64,000 nt of DNA, from NCBI RefSeq assembly GCF_002807035.1, contig NZ_NIUC01000001.1, forward strand, positions 930,001 to 994,000, given 5' to 3'. Within the stretch, counting starts at the first letter, position 1. Every line of letters begins with the position of its first letter. The notes under the pieces were generated by a model that saw only the letters and a list, made by a program, of their open reading frames with translations, ran no database searches and was not told the origin of the DNA. The position numbers and the translations under genes were made by a program. The DNA comes from Algoriphagus formosus (lineage in GTDB: Bacteria; Bacteroidota; Bacteroidia; Cytophagales; Cyclobacteriaceae). This document shows positions 18,441 through 27,565 of this stretch, in pieces.

Positions 18441-18484
18441 GCGCTCAATCAAAAAACCATTGATGGATTTTTGATTGTAAGCGC
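18441..18484. promoter_or_regulatory. Long inverted repeat in divergent promoter region
   Basis: Arms AATCAAAAAACCAT and ATGGATTTTTGATT (one mismatch) flank a 2-nt centre, and the symmetry extends outward through C/G and then GCGCT/AGCGC with a two-base bulge. It lies between the DUF1080 gene (minus) and the M14 gene (plus, ATG 18520). With almost no loop and no T-run it reads more like an operator than a terminator. The right half (18468-18485) recurs at 24449-24466. Confidence 0.5.
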
Positions 18485-18519
18485 CAGAAGCTTTCCTAAT
18501 TTTCTGAAAATTTCACCTT

Positions 18520-21060
18520 ATGAAGAAGATCTACCTCTCTATTTTAAGTCTGTTTTTCACAGCTCAATTCGCTTTTAGTCAAACTGAGTATTATTTCCCA
18601 GGGGAAAAATTTAATCCGGAAATTCCTTCACCTGAGGAATTCTTGGGCTATCCTGTAGGAGACTGGCATACTCGCTATGATCTCATCGTCAAATACTATG
18701 AAAAATTGGATGAGCTCAGTGATATGGTCAAGCTAGAAACGATCGGCTATACACACGAACACCGGCCAAAGGTCATCCTGACCATTGCCAACGAAAGCAA
18801 CATGGCCAACCTTGAAGCGATCCGACAAACTCAGGTACAATTGGCAGACCCAACTCAACCCAAACCAGATGTCAGCCAAATGCCATCTATCGTCCATTTA
18901 GGCTATGGGGTGCATGGAAATGAACCTTCTTCAGCAGAAGCAGCACTCTTGACCGCTTATTGGATTGTAGCAGGTCAATCTGAACTCGCTCAGAGAGTCA
19001 GAGAAGAATCTGTAGTACTCATCGATCCCACCCTCAACCCAGATGGAAGGGACAGACACAGTCTTTGGGCTAATTCTAATAAGGGCTTTCCACCGGTCGC
19101 AGATCCTTTGGACAGGGAGCACAATGAGGCTTGGCCCGGAGGGCGAACTAACCATTATTGGTATGATCTTAACAGAGACTGGCTTCCACTTGCCCACCCT
19201 GAATCACAGACCAAAGTCCAATGGTATCATCAGTGGTATCCCAATGTCACCACTGACTTTCATGAAATGGGTACGAATAGCACTTATTTCTTCGAACCAA
19301 CCAAACCCTATGGATCCGAAAACCCTGTAGTTCCAAGAAAAAACTACGATGAAATCAACCCCATTTTCGCCAACTACTTTGCGAAATACATGGATGAAAT
19401 CGGCAGTCTTTATTGGACAAAGGAGGTTTTTGACAATAGCTATCCCGGCTATGGATCCACTTACCCTGATATTCATGGTGGCTTGGGCTTGGTATTCGAG
19501 ACGGCCAGTAGCCGGGGCCATCTTCAAGCTAGTCAGCGAGGCGACATCTCTTTTGCATTCACCATTCGAAATCATGTGGTCAACTCCCTAGCTACCTTAG
19601 AAGCTGCTATTGATAACCGGGAATACATGCATGATTATCTCCGGGAATTTTTCGAAACGGCAGTTGCTGAAGGAAAAAAAGACCCTGCTAAAAACTATGT
19701 GTTTGGAGATGAGTATGACGAAAGTAGAAATAGACTCTTTGTTCAGTTTCTACTTGATCATCAGATTGATGTCTATGAAAATAATGCTGATTTGAAGGTT
19801 GGAAATAACACCTTCAAAAAAGGAAAATCATGGGTAGTCCCTACCGCACAACCTCAATACCGCATGGTTCGCACCATGTTTGAATATGTAAAAGAATTTG
19901 CTGATTCGGTTTTTTACGACGCATCAGCCTGGACCATGGCGGCAGCTTATGGGATGCCTTTCGCCGCTGCACCATCTGCTCAAGTAGGTGAGGAAGTAAA
20001 AGAGGTAGCAAAACCTTCTTTCGAGTTTCCTGAAGGAAAAGCTTATGCCTATCTCATTGACTGGTCAGATTACTTTGCGCCGAAGGCACTTTATGAGCTA
20101 CAAAAAGCAGGCATTCATGTAGAGGTAGTCAACCGACCACTTCGATCGCAAACTCAAGAAGGTGCGGTAGATTTTGCAGCAGGGACGCTAATGATTCCGA
20201 TGGGTTTCCAAAAAATCGAGGATACAGAATTGATCGAACAGCTGAAAAACATCGCCAATAAAAATCAGCAGAAAGTATATAAGGTAGAAACGGGGCTAAA
20301 CCTTTCAGGCATTGACTTAGGCTCCAATTCGGTGGGAGCTGTGCAGCAGCCAAAAGTCATTATGCTGGTGGGACCGGGTGTTTCTAGCTATGAAGCCGGT
20401 GAAATTTGGCATTTGCTAGACTCAAAGGTTGGAATGCCTATTACCAAAGTAAATACAGATGATTTTGGAAGGGTAAACCTATTTGATTACAATACGCTGA
20501 TACTGGCATCCGGTAATTACAACAGCCTTTCTAATTCGGCTGTTGAGCACCTCAAAGATTGGATTCAGCGAGGAGGAACCGTTGTTTCACTCAAAAGTGC
20601 AAGCCTTTGGCTCAACCGGCAGGGAATCACCAATGAATCTGCAGTAGAACTTGAAGAAAAAGCAGAACCTGAATCTCTTCCTTTTGCAAGTAGCCGTGAT
20701 TTCGAAGGGGCGAAAGCTGTAGGAGGTAGTATTTATATGGCAGAGCTGGACTTGACTCATCCTATTGCTTACGGATACCAAATGAAAAATATCCCTGTCT
20801 ACAGAAACAGCAATATTTTCATCCAACCTAGCAAAAACAAATACCTCACGCCTATCCGATACACCGAGAATCCACACCTAGGCGGCTATATTTCCGACCA
20901 AAACCTTGAGAGACTCAAGCAAAGCGCCAGTGTCCTCATTTCTCCATCGGGACGTGGAAGGGTCGTTCATTTCTTCGACAACCCTAATTTCCGAGGGGCT
21001 TGGTTTGGAACCAATAAGCTCTTCTTAAATGCGATTTTCTTTGGAAACCAAATGGATTGA
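18520..21060 (+). CDS. Large exported M14 zinc carboxypeptidase
   Basis: An 846-residue exported M14 peptidase. The signal peptide is residues 1-20 (FAFSQ). The catalytic domain follows at about 40-380: zinc ligands H132 and E135 in VHGNEPSS, the NPDGRDR and NRDW elements that bind the substrate carboxylate, a third zinc His in TTDFHEMG, and the catalytic Glu in GLVFETAS. The long C-terminal part (about 500-846) looks like a class I glutamine-amidotransferase-like fold (VIMLVGPGVSSYEAGEIWHLL, LILASGNY, WIQRGGTVVSL), common in this subfamily and of unknown role. It probably trims peptides in the periplasm. It diverges from the DUF1080/Gfo-Idh pair. Confidence 0.9.
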   Translation: MKKIYLSILSLFFTAQFAFSQTEYYFPGEKFNPEIPSPEEFLGYPVGDWHTRYDLIVKYYEKLDELSDMVKLETIGYTHEHRPKVILTIANESNMANLEAIRQTQVQLADPTQPKPDVSQMPSIVHLGYGVHGNEPSSAEAALLTAYWIVAGQSELAQRVREESVVLIDPTLNPDGRDRHSLWANSNKGFPPVADPLDREHNEAWPGGRTNHYWYDLNRDWLPLAHPESQTKVQWYHQWYPNVTTDFHEMGTNSTYFFEPTKPYGSENPVVPRKNYDEINPIFANYFAKYMDEIGSLYWTKEVFDNSYPGYGSTYPDIHGGLGLVFETASSRGHLQASQRGDISFAFTIRNHVVNSLATLEAAIDNREYMHDYLREFFETAVAEGKKDPAKNYVFGDEYDESRNRLFVQFLLDHQIDVYENNADLKVGNNTFKKGKSWVVPTAQPQYRMVRTMFEYVKEFADSVFYDASAWTMAAAYGMPFAAAPSAQVGEEVKEVAKPSFEFPEGKAYAYLIDWSDYFAPKALYELQKAGIHVEVVNRPLRSQTQEGAVDFAAGTLMIPMGFQKIEDTELIEQLKNIANKNQQKVYKVETGLNLSGIDLGSNSVGAVQQPKVIMLVGPGVSSYEAGEIWHLLDSKVGMPITKVNTDDFGRVNLFDYNTLILASGNYNSLSNSAVEHLKDWIQRGGTVVSLKSASLWLNRQGITNESAVELEEKAEPESLPFASSRDFEGAKAVGGSIYMAELDLTHPIAYGYQMKNIPVYRNSNIFIQPSKNKYLTPIRYTENPHLGGYISDQNLERLKQSASVLISPSGRGRVVHFFDNPNFRGAWFGTNKLFLNAIFFGNQMD

Positions 21061-21233
21061 ATCTTTTGATAAATCAGAATTTGAATATGCGGAATTCTGC
21101 AAGCAGTCTAAATTCTTGAATGATGGGGACTGGAAATCGGAAGAATGAAGATCGAAGCTTCCCAATTTTAACTCTACATTGATTTTAGACTGAATACCTT
21201 TCATTCTATTGGAAATGCCCATTCTCATGATAA

Positions 21234-21266
21234 AATAAGGCTGGATTTCCCGGCCTTATTTTTTTT
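21234..21266 (+). terminator. Intrinsic terminator
   Basis: Arms AATAAGGC and GCCTTATT pair around an 11-nt loop and are followed by six Ts. It lies about 175 bp downstream of the M14 stop codon, so the mRNA would have a long 3' untranslated region. Confidence 0.8.
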
Positions 21267-21342
21267 AAATGTATATCAGCATTATAAACAGTACCGAAAT
21301 TGTGCGGATAAAATTCTGCGAAAATGATCAATTTTTGCAGCT

Positions 21343-21388
21343 TCCGTCATCGGACACCTGTCGGCGGTGGCGGATCGGACATCCGCCT
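21343..21388. repeat. GC-rich double palindrome
   Basis: Two neighbouring dyads: GACA-CC-TGTC (21353-21362) and GGCGGAT-CGGAC-ATCCGCC (21369-21387), with TCGGACA occurring twice. The base composition is far from that of the surrounding DNA and no T-run follows on either strand, so it is not an ordinary terminator. It may be an interspersed palindromic (REP-like) element or a remnant of one. Confidence 0.45.
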
Positions 21389-21441
21389 AGAATAGCAAAA
21401 AAAATCAGGTTACTGGCATCATTGCGGATAATAATATTTTT

Positions 21442-21909
21442 TTAACTCATAATTTCGAGTAAGATTCCGCTACCAAAAGTTACAGAATTCCAAGATTCAA
21501 GCGGAATCTGTATAGAAATCAAGTCCCCCGGTTGCATATTTCGATAGATCCCATCGCAGAGACTGGAGGCGAGCATACTTATCACTGGATTATGTCCCAC
21601 AATTAGAAGTCGGTCAAACTCATCCGAACAATTTTCCACCAAATCCATTAAGTCCCGCATATCGCCATCGTAGATGATTCGGGTAAATTCTTGCTTCTTG
21701 ATCAGTACCGTTTCAGAAAAAATCTTCGCTGTTTCTTGCGTCCTATTAGCACTAGAACAATACATAAAGTCTATTTCAGGGGTGTTTTCATTGAAGCTTT
21801 TTGCAATACGCGCTATTTTTTCCCGACCTCTTGAAGTAAGAGTTCTTTCAAAATCTGAATCTGCTGAAAAACTGGCCTCCCCATGCCTCATTAAAAATAA
21901 ATGCTTCAT
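21442..21909 (-). CDS. SixA-like histidine phosphatase
   Basis: A 155-residue histidine phosphatase (phosphoglycerate-mutase-like fold) of the SixA type, which removes phosphate from phosphohistidine proteins or small substrates. The catalytic RHG is in LFLMRHGEA (His9), and the second conserved His is in LIVGHNPVIS. The protein is short, as in SixA, with no insertions. It is cytoplasmic. The start ATG at 21909 is unambiguous. It diverges from topA, whose start lies 155 bp away. The physiological substrate is uncertain. Confidence 0.85.
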   Translation of the reverse strand: MKHLFLMRHGEASFSADSDFERTLTSRGREKIARIAKSFNENTPEIDFMYCSSANRTQETAKIFSETVLIKKQEFTRIIYDGDMRDLMDLVENCSDEFDRLLIVGHNPVISMLASSLCDGIYRNMQPGDLISIQIPLESWNSVTFGSGILLEIMS

Positions 21910-22064
21910 TTTGGATAAAATTTTTGATTAGCTCCCTACATACATATCAGTGCACAATCACCCTGCCATTCAATCAACTTAATTATTAATAGTTGCAGGT
22001 GAAAACAATGCCCTCTATTTTTAGCTTTTCAAAACAAGCCCTCGAGCCTAATTTTAAAATTTTT

Positions 22065-24386
22065 ATGTCCAAAAACGTAGTAATCGTCGAGTCACCTGCT
22101 AAAGCCAAAACCATTGAAGGCTATTTGGGGAAGGATTTTAAAGTTGCGTCCAGTTACGGACATATCCGAGATCTGCCCAAAGGAGACAAGGCCATCGATA
22201 TTAAAAATCGTTTCAAGCCAACCTATGAGGTTTCTCCAGACAAAAAGGAGGTCATCAAAAACCTCAAAAACCTTATCAAGGATGCAGACACCATTTACCT
22301 CGCAAGTGATGATGACCGGGAGGGAGAGGCTATTTCTTGGCATCTGAAAGAAGTACTCAAACTGAAAGATGAAAACACCAAGCGAATTGTCTTTCGAGAA
22401 ATTACCAAAAATGCCATTCAGCGGGCTATCGAAACCCCAAGAGGAATCGATTATGACTTGGTGAATGCACAGCAGGCTCGAAGAATTTTGGACCGATTGG
22501 TAGGGTTTGAACTTTCACCGGTTTTATGGAAAAAGATCAAAACAGGACTTTCAGCAGGTCGTGTACAGTCTGTGGCTGTTCGATTGATCGTCGAGCGGGA
22601 GCGTGAAATCGAAGCACACAAAGCGAAATCTACTTTCCGAATTACAGCTCAATTTGAAGTGGATGGCAAGTCCTTTCAAGCTGAATTACCCAGAAAATTT
22701 GAAACCAAGCAAGAGGCGGAAGACTTCCTAAAAGCATGCCTTGACGCGGACTTTTCTGTTGGAAATCTCGAGAAAAAACCGGCAAAAAAGTCACCGGCAC
22801 CTCCTTTTACCACATCCACTTTACAGCAGGAAGCTTCGCGCAAGCTGTATTTCTCTGTAGCCCAAACCATGTCAGTGGCCCAGAAACTCTATGAGGCAGG
22901 TAAAATCACCTACATGCGTACAGATAGTGTCAACCTATCTGATGAGGCGATGAATTCTGCGGAATCTGCTATCAAAGGAGAGTACGGAAACGATTATCAC
23001 AAAGCACGGAAATTTACTACCAAGTCCGAAGGTGCGCAGGAAGCTCACGAGGCTATCAGACCGACAGACTTTTCTAGAGCACAAGTAGACGGGGACAGAA
23101 ACGAGCAACGACTCTACGAACTTATCTGGAAGCGTGCAATTGCTTCTCAAATGGCCGATGCTCAACTGGAAAAAACCAATGTATCCATCAATATTTCCAA
23201 CTCAGACTTAACCCTTTCAGCTCATGGGGAAGTAATTAAGTTTGATGGATTCCTGAAAGTATATTTAGAATCTACGGATGATGATGAGGAAGAGGATACT
23301 CAAAACAAATCCCTCCTTCCAACCATGCAAATTGGACAGGCTCTGGACTTGAAAGAAATGAAAGGGAGAGAGTCTTTTACCCGTGCTGCACCGAGATATA
23401 CGGAAGCAAGTCTGGTGAAGAAGCTGGAAGAACTGGGAATTGGACGTCCATCTACTTATGCGCCTACGATCTCGACTATTCAGAAGCGAGAATATGTCAT
23501 CAAAGAGAGTCGGGATGGTAATCCACGGGAATATCAGGAGATGATTATTTCAGATGGAAAGTTTCAGGAAAGCACCAAGACAGAAATTACAGGCGCTGAA
23601 AAACAGAAATTATTCCCAACCAATATTGCTATGGTCGTGAATGATTTCTTAGTCGAGCACTTTCCAAATGTTATTGACTTCAATTTCACCGCAAAAGTGG
23701 AGAAGGAATTCGACGACATCGCCGCAGGAGGACAAGATTGGCAAGATATGATTGATGCATTCTACGGTAACTTCCATCATAGTGTCGAGGAAACCGAGCA
23801 AGTATCGCGTCAAGATGTCAATTCCAGTCGATTCCTTGGCAATCATCCTGAAAATGGAAAACCAATTACGGCAAGACTTGGAAAATTTGGTCCGCTAGTA
23901 CAAATCGGTGACAGTGAAGACGAGGATAAAAAATATGCAAGCCTCAAAAAAGGGCAGTTTATTGAGAATATCAGTTTAGAAGATGCCCTGGAGCTATTCA
24001 AACTGCCACGTGATGTAGGAATGTTTGAGGACAAAAAAATGGTGGCTGCCATTGGAAGATTCGGACCATACATCCGACATGATGGCAACTTTGTTTCCTT
24101 GAAAAAGGAACAAGACCCACTTAGCATCACCGAAGAAGAGGCTATCCAATTGATCAAGGATAAGCGGGAAGCTGATGCCAAAAAACACATCAAATCCTTT
24201 GATGAGAATCCCGATATCCAGATCCTCAATGGACGCTGGGGCCCTTATATCAAGTTTGGAAAGAATAACTTCAAAATCCCCAAGGATAAGGAAGCAGAGA
24301 AGCTAAGCTATGCTGAGACGATAGAAATCATCGAAAATCAGCCAGAGCCCAAAAAGCGGGGAGGGAGATTTTCGAAGAAAAAATAA
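22065..24386 (+). CDS. topA: DNA topoisomerase I
   Basis: A type IA topoisomerase of 773 residues that relaxes negatively supercoiled DNA. The TOPRIM domain begins NVVIVESPAKAKTIEGYLG and contains the metal-binding ASDDDREGEAI motif. The active-site Tyr is Y283 in TYMRTDS. The C-terminal third lacks Cys4 zinc fingers and instead carries three short repeats of the GRFGPYI type (LGKFGPLVQIG, IGRFGPYIRHDG, GRWGPYIKFG), as in many non-proteobacterial enzymes, then a Lys/Arg-rich tail. I start at ATG 22065, where the family N-terminus begins; an earlier GTG at 21993 would add 24 unconserved residues. A terminator follows. Confidence 0.97.
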   Translation: MSKNVVIVESPAKAKTIEGYLGKDFKVASSYGHIRDLPKGDKAIDIKNRFKPTYEVSPDKKEVIKNLKNLIKDADTIYLASDDDREGEAISWHLKEVLKLKDENTKRIVFREITKNAIQRAIETPRGIDYDLVNAQQARRILDRLVGFELSPVLWKKIKTGLSAGRVQSVAVRLIVEREREIEAHKAKSTFRITAQFEVDGKSFQAELPRKFETKQEAEDFLKACLDADFSVGNLEKKPAKKSPAPPFTTSTLQQEASRKLYFSVAQTMSVAQKLYEAGKITYMRTDSVNLSDEAMNSAESAIKGEYGNDYHKARKFTTKSEGAQEAHEAIRPTDFSRAQVDGDRNEQRLYELIWKRAIASQMADAQLEKTNVSINISNSDLTLSAHGEVIKFDGFLKVYLESTDDDEEEDTQNKSLLPTMQIGQALDLKEMKGRESFTRAAPRYTEASLVKKLEELGIGRPSTYAPTISTIQKREYVIKESRDGNPREYQEMIISDGKFQESTKTEITGAEKQKLFPTNIAMVVNDFLVEHFPNVIDFNFTAKVEKEFDDIAAGGQDWQDMIDAFYGNFHHSVEETEQVSRQDVNSSRFLGNHPENGKPITARLGKFGPLVQIGDSEDEDKKYASLKKGQFIENISLEDALELFKLPRDVGMFEDKKMVAAIGRFGPYIRHDGNFVSLKKEQDPLSITEEEAIQLIKDKREADAKKHIKSFDENPDIQILNGRWGPYIKFGKNNFKIPKDKEAEKLSYAETIEIIENQPEPKKRGGRFSKKK

Positions 24387-24389
24387 GTC

Positions 24390-24421
24390 AAAAAACCGTT
24401 CCTGAGGATCGGTTTTTTTTT
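24390..24421 (+). terminator. Intrinsic terminator after topA
   Basis: Arms AAAAAACCG and CGGTTTTTT plus an inner TCC/GGA pair around a TGA loop, with a long T-run. It starts 3 bp after the stop codon. Confidence 0.88.
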
Positions 24422-24427
24422 GTCTAA

Positions 24428-24466
24428 CAATCAACAGACCTTCTACATTTTTTGATTGCAAGCGTC
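24428..24466. promoter_or_regulatory. Dyad CAATCAA-N17-TTGATTG shared with the 18.4-kb region
   Basis: Upstream of the sirtuin gene, CAATCAA (24428-24434) and TTGATTG (24452-24458) form a spaced dyad continuing into CAAGCGTC. The 18-base right half TTTTTGATTGCAAGCGTC differs at two C/T positions from bases 18468-18485, where the same CAATCAA/TTGATTG dyad has an 18-bp spacer. A candidate binding site for a common regulator; this is inference. Confidence 0.35.
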
Positions 24467-24533
24467 AAACCGATTTGACAAATTAGATTTCTTGAATACT
24501 TATTAAATTCAAAGAAATTATTTGGGAGTTAAA

Positions 24534-25220
24534 ATGAAAAGATTGGTAGTACTCAGCGGGGCTGGTATTTCTGCAGAAAGCGGGATCAAAACTTTTAGGG
24601 ACTCAGGTGGACTATGGGAAGGTCATGATGTTATGGAAGTGGCCTCTCCAGAAGGCTGGCGCAGAAATCAGGATTTAGTCCAAGAGTTTTATAACCTCCG
24701 GAGAAAGCAAATGTACGAGTGCCAGCCTAACCTGGCACACCGGATATTAGCGGAATTGGAAGAACATTATGAAGTTCAAATCATCACCCAAAATGTCGAT
24801 GATCTGCACGAAAGAGCCGGATCATCTCAAGTATTACACCTCCATGGTGAATTAAGAAAAGCGCAGAGTTCACTCGACCCTAAATTGGTCTATGACTTGG
24901 ATCATTGGGAAATAAAAAAAGGAGACAAATGTGCGAAAGGGAGTCAGCTTAGACCTCATGTGGTTTGGTTTGGAGAGCCTGTACCCAAAATGCTAGATGC
25001 TATCAAACTGGCACAACAAGCCGATATTTTTGTGATTGTAGGTACTTCATTGGAGGTTTATCCAGCAGCAAGCTTGGTTTCCTATGTGCCGGATCAGGCA
25101 GAGATCTTTGTTGTTGACCCCAATATCCCATCCTCCAAGCTACATCACCGAGCGAAGCACCTCGTCCTACCTGCCACTCAGGGATTGGAAAATCTTAAAA
25201 AAATCCTTTTGAAACCCTAA
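24534..25220 (+). CDS. Sirtuin (SIR2-type NAD-dependent protein deacylase)
   Basis: A 228-residue SIR2-family deacylase that removes acyl groups from lysines using NAD. NAD-binding and catalytic motifs are intact: GAGISAESGI, TFRDSGGLW, QNVDDLH (86-92), the catalytic H104 in LHLHGEL, and VGTSLEVYPAA. The region that normally holds four zinc-binding Cys has only one (GDKCAKGS), so the structural zinc site is missing, while the fold-defining RPHVVWFGE strand is kept. I chose ATG 24534, preceded by GGGAG at 24524-24528, one of the few good ribosome binding sites here; a TTG lies at 24522. It is cytoplasmic. The acyl preference is unknown. Confidence 0.92.
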   Translation: MKRLVVLSGAGISAESGIKTFRDSGGLWEGHDVMEVASPEGWRRNQDLVQEFYNLRRKQMYECQPNLAHRILAELEEHYEVQIITQNVDDLHERAGSSQVLHLHGELRKAQSSLDPKLVYDLDHWEIKKGDKCAKGSQLRPHVVWFGEPVPKMLDAIKLAQQADIFVIVGTSLEVYPAASLVSYVPDQAEIFVVDPNIPSSKLHHRAKHLVLPATQGLENLKKILLKP

Positions 25221-25277
25221 TTATTGTAATGCTTTGAATAAATGATTTAAATTGAAGGAAACTTTTCTGTTGTGAGT

Positions 25278-26222
25278 ATGAAAGCAAAATGGCCCATTTT
25301 AGATTATAGTGCCTACAAGGACACCACTTACCTTTTACATCAATGGTCGCAGATGGTAGGCAAAGTCCGGCTCAGAAAATCACCTTGGCAAAACCACTCT
25401 TGGCATGTAGCGCTTTATTTGGATGCTCAAGGCATGACTACCGGACCAATTCCCTATGAAGGAGGTATTTTTGAAATCAAATTTGACTTTACCCAGCACG
25501 AGCTGAAAGTTCGATCTTCCAACGGTACTCGCGACAGATTTTCCCTAGGTAACCAGACGGTTGCAAGTTTTTATGAACAACTTCGGGAAAAATTAGACTT
25601 TATCGGGATAAAGGTAAAAATCACAAAAACCCCGAATGAAATCCCTGATGCCATTCCCTTCGACCAAAACACAAAAAGAATCCCCTACCTTCCAAACGAA
25701 GCCAAAAATATCTGGAAAGCGTTGATTCAAATCCATAATGTGATGACGGTATTTCGCTCAAAGTTCAGAGGGAAAAACAGTCCCATCCATTTCTTTTGGG
25801 GATCATTTGATCTGGCATATACGCGTTTCTCTGGAGCTACTGCCCCAGAATTCGAAGGAGAAGTACCCAATCTAGCCAAAGAAGTCATGCAGGAAGCTTA
25901 TTCGCATGAAGTATTCAGTGTGGGTTTTTGGCCAGGAGGAGAGCAATTTCCACAGGCAGTTTTCTATGCCTATTGCTATCCAAACCATCCGGATTTTAAA
26001 AACAAAAAAGTCCAACCTGAAGAAGCCTATTGGAGTGATGATTTAGGAGAGTTTATTCTACCCTATGAGGCTGTTCAAAAAGCTGCTAATCCCACCAAAA
26101 AATTACTGGACTTCTTGGAATCAACTTATAAAGCAGCCACTGAAGTGGGGAGTTGGGATAGAAATCAATTAGATTGTGACTTCTCATCTTTAGAAAAGAA
26201 AAACTCCAATATTACCATATGA
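25278..26222 (+). CDS. DUF5996 family protein
   Basis: A 314-residue soluble protein matching the DUF5996 pattern: WPILDYSAYKDTTYLLHQWSQMVGKVRL at its start (conserved Trp, Tyr and HxWxQ), HSWHVALYLDAQGMTT, and the later region with FFWGSFDLAYTRFSG, GFWPGG and AVFYAYCYPN. The family is conserved but uncharacterised; no signal peptide or catalytic motif is obvious. ATG 25278 is preferred to the GTG at 25272. Its last codon overlaps the monooxygenase start (4-bp ATGA overlap), so it heads, or sits near the head of, a compact operon running to 32251. Confidence 0.85.
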   Translation: MKAKWPILDYSAYKDTTYLLHQWSQMVGKVRLRKSPWQNHSWHVALYLDAQGMTTGPIPYEGGIFEIKFDFTQHELKVRSSNGTRDRFSLGNQTVASFYEQLREKLDFIGIKVKITKTPNEIPDAIPFDQNTKRIPYLPNEAKNIWKALIQIHNVMTVFRSKFRGKNSPIHFFWGSFDLAYTRFSGATAPEFEGEVPNLAKEVMQEAYSHEVFSVGFWPGGEQFPQAVFYAYCYPNHPDFKNKKVQPEEAYWSDDLGEFILPYEAVQKAANPTKKLLDFLESTYKAATEVGSWDRNQLDCDFSSLEKKNSNITI

Positions 26223-27565
26223 AGAAGAAAGTAGCTGTCATCGGAGCTGGGCCATCAGGTATCACTGCCCTCAAAAACCTTCTAGATCAGGGAATCGAGG
26301 CGGTTGCCTTTGATAGAAATCACGATGTCGGGGGTAATTGGATCTACTCTGAAGACGAAAGTCATTCAAGTGTATTTGAAACTACACATATCATTTCTTC
26401 TAAAACGCTCTCGCAATACGAGGACTTCACCTTCGACGATTTTGATCCGGAGACGGCCGACTATCCTTCACATGATGAGCTAAGGCGCTATTTTCAGGCC
26501 TATGCAGCTCACTTTAATCTCTATCCTCATATTCGTTTTGGCATAATGGTCAAGCATTGTCGGTGGATTGATGAGGAGACTTGGGAAATTACCACTGAGA
26601 AAGATGGAATAGAGGAAAAAGAGCTTTTCACCCATCTGGCAGTAGCAAATGGACATCACTGGAAACCTCGGTACCCAAATTACCCGGGTGAATTTTCAGG
26701 AGAATTTCTACACTCCCATAACTATAAAAAAGCTGCCCCATTCAAAGACAAGCGGGTGCTGGTCATTGGAGGAGGAAATTCCGCCTGTGACGTAGCTGTG
26801 GAGACGAGTAGGGTATCAAAGAAAACAGCCATTTCATGGAGAAGAGGCTATCGAATTGTTCCTAAATTCATTTTTGGCAAGCCTTCGGATAAAGTTGCAG
26901 AACAGTCTAAATGGATTCCACCAAGACTTCGAATGTTTTTGAATTCCATCCTCCTTCGAATCATCATCGGTAAAAATGAAGCTTACGGACTTCGCCCACC
27001 CACTGAGCACTTTGGAGCGACGCACCCCACTATCAATGATGAATTGCTACACAAAATCCGACATGGAAAAGTCAAGCCGCGGATGGACATCAAAAAATTT
27101 GAAGGTAAAAAGGTGGTTTTTGAAGATGGAAAAGAAGAAGAGTACGACACCATCATTGCATGTACAGGTTATTGGCTGAGTCATCCTTTCTTTGACAAAG
27201 ACTTTATTGATTACAGCTCAGGACCTGTGCCTCTTTACCTTAAAATGTTTCATCCTAAAATCACCAATCTTCACTTCATCGGTATGTTCCAACCACTCGG
27301 CTGTATCTGGCCTGGCGCAGAGCTTCAAAGCAAGCTAATGGCACAAGAGCTAATTGGCAATTGGAAACGTCCGGAGGACTTGGAAGAACTTTGTGAAAAA
27401 GAGGTCAAAAACCCTGATTTCAAGCAAATCAATTCACCCCGACACACCATTACTGTTGACTTTCACCGATTTGTGAAAGACTTGAAAAAGCAACTTCCCA
27501 AAAACTACGTCTCCAAAATGCCCACTACAGAGGCGCTTTCGGTTGAACAAAACCAAGAGACCTGA
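26219..27565 (+). CDS. Flavin-containing monooxygenase
   Basis: A 448-residue FAD- and NADPH-dependent monooxygenase of the FMO type, which oxygenates nucleophilic N or S atoms or carries out Baeyer-Villiger-like reactions. The FAD motif GAGPSG is at residues 9-14, the FMO fingerprint FxGxxxHxxxY appears as FSGEFLHSHNYK, and the NADPH motif is VIGGGNSACD. The ATACTGYWLS-like element appears as ACTGYWLSHPF near the C-terminal third. It overlaps DUF5996 by 4 bp and shares one base with the following hydrolase gene (TGATG), indicating translational coupling. The substrate cannot be deduced. Confidence 0.92.
   Translation: MKKKVAVIGAGPSGITALKNLLDQGIEAVAFDRNHDVGGNWIYSEDESHSSVFETTHIISSKTLSQYEDFTFDDFDPETADYPSHDELRRYFQAYAAHFNLYPHIRFGIMVKHCRWIDEETWEITTEKDGIEEKELFTHLAVANGHHWKPRYPNYPGEFSGEFLHSHNYKKAAPFKDKRVLVIGGGNSACDVAVETSRVSKKTAISWRRGYRIVPKFIFGKPSDKVAEQSKWIPPRLRMFLNSILLRIIIGKNEAYGLRPPTEHFGATHPTINDELLHKIRHGKVKPRMDIKKFEGKKVVFEDGKEEEYDTIIACTGYWLSHPFFDKDFIDYSSGPVPLYLKMFHPKITNLHFIGMFQPLGCIWPGAELQSKLMAQELIGNWKRPEDLEELCEKEVKNPDFKQINSPRHTITVDFHRFVKDLKKQLPKNYVSKMPTTEALSVEQNQET

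Larger units (their letters stand above)
21061..21441. other. Gene-free region between M14 gene and SixA-like gene
   Basis: About 380 bp with no convincing gene between two convergent genes. It holds a terminator for the upstream gene (21234-21266) and an unusually GC-rich palindromic patch (21343-21388) in otherwise AT-rich DNA. Nothing else was identified. Confidence 0.5.
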
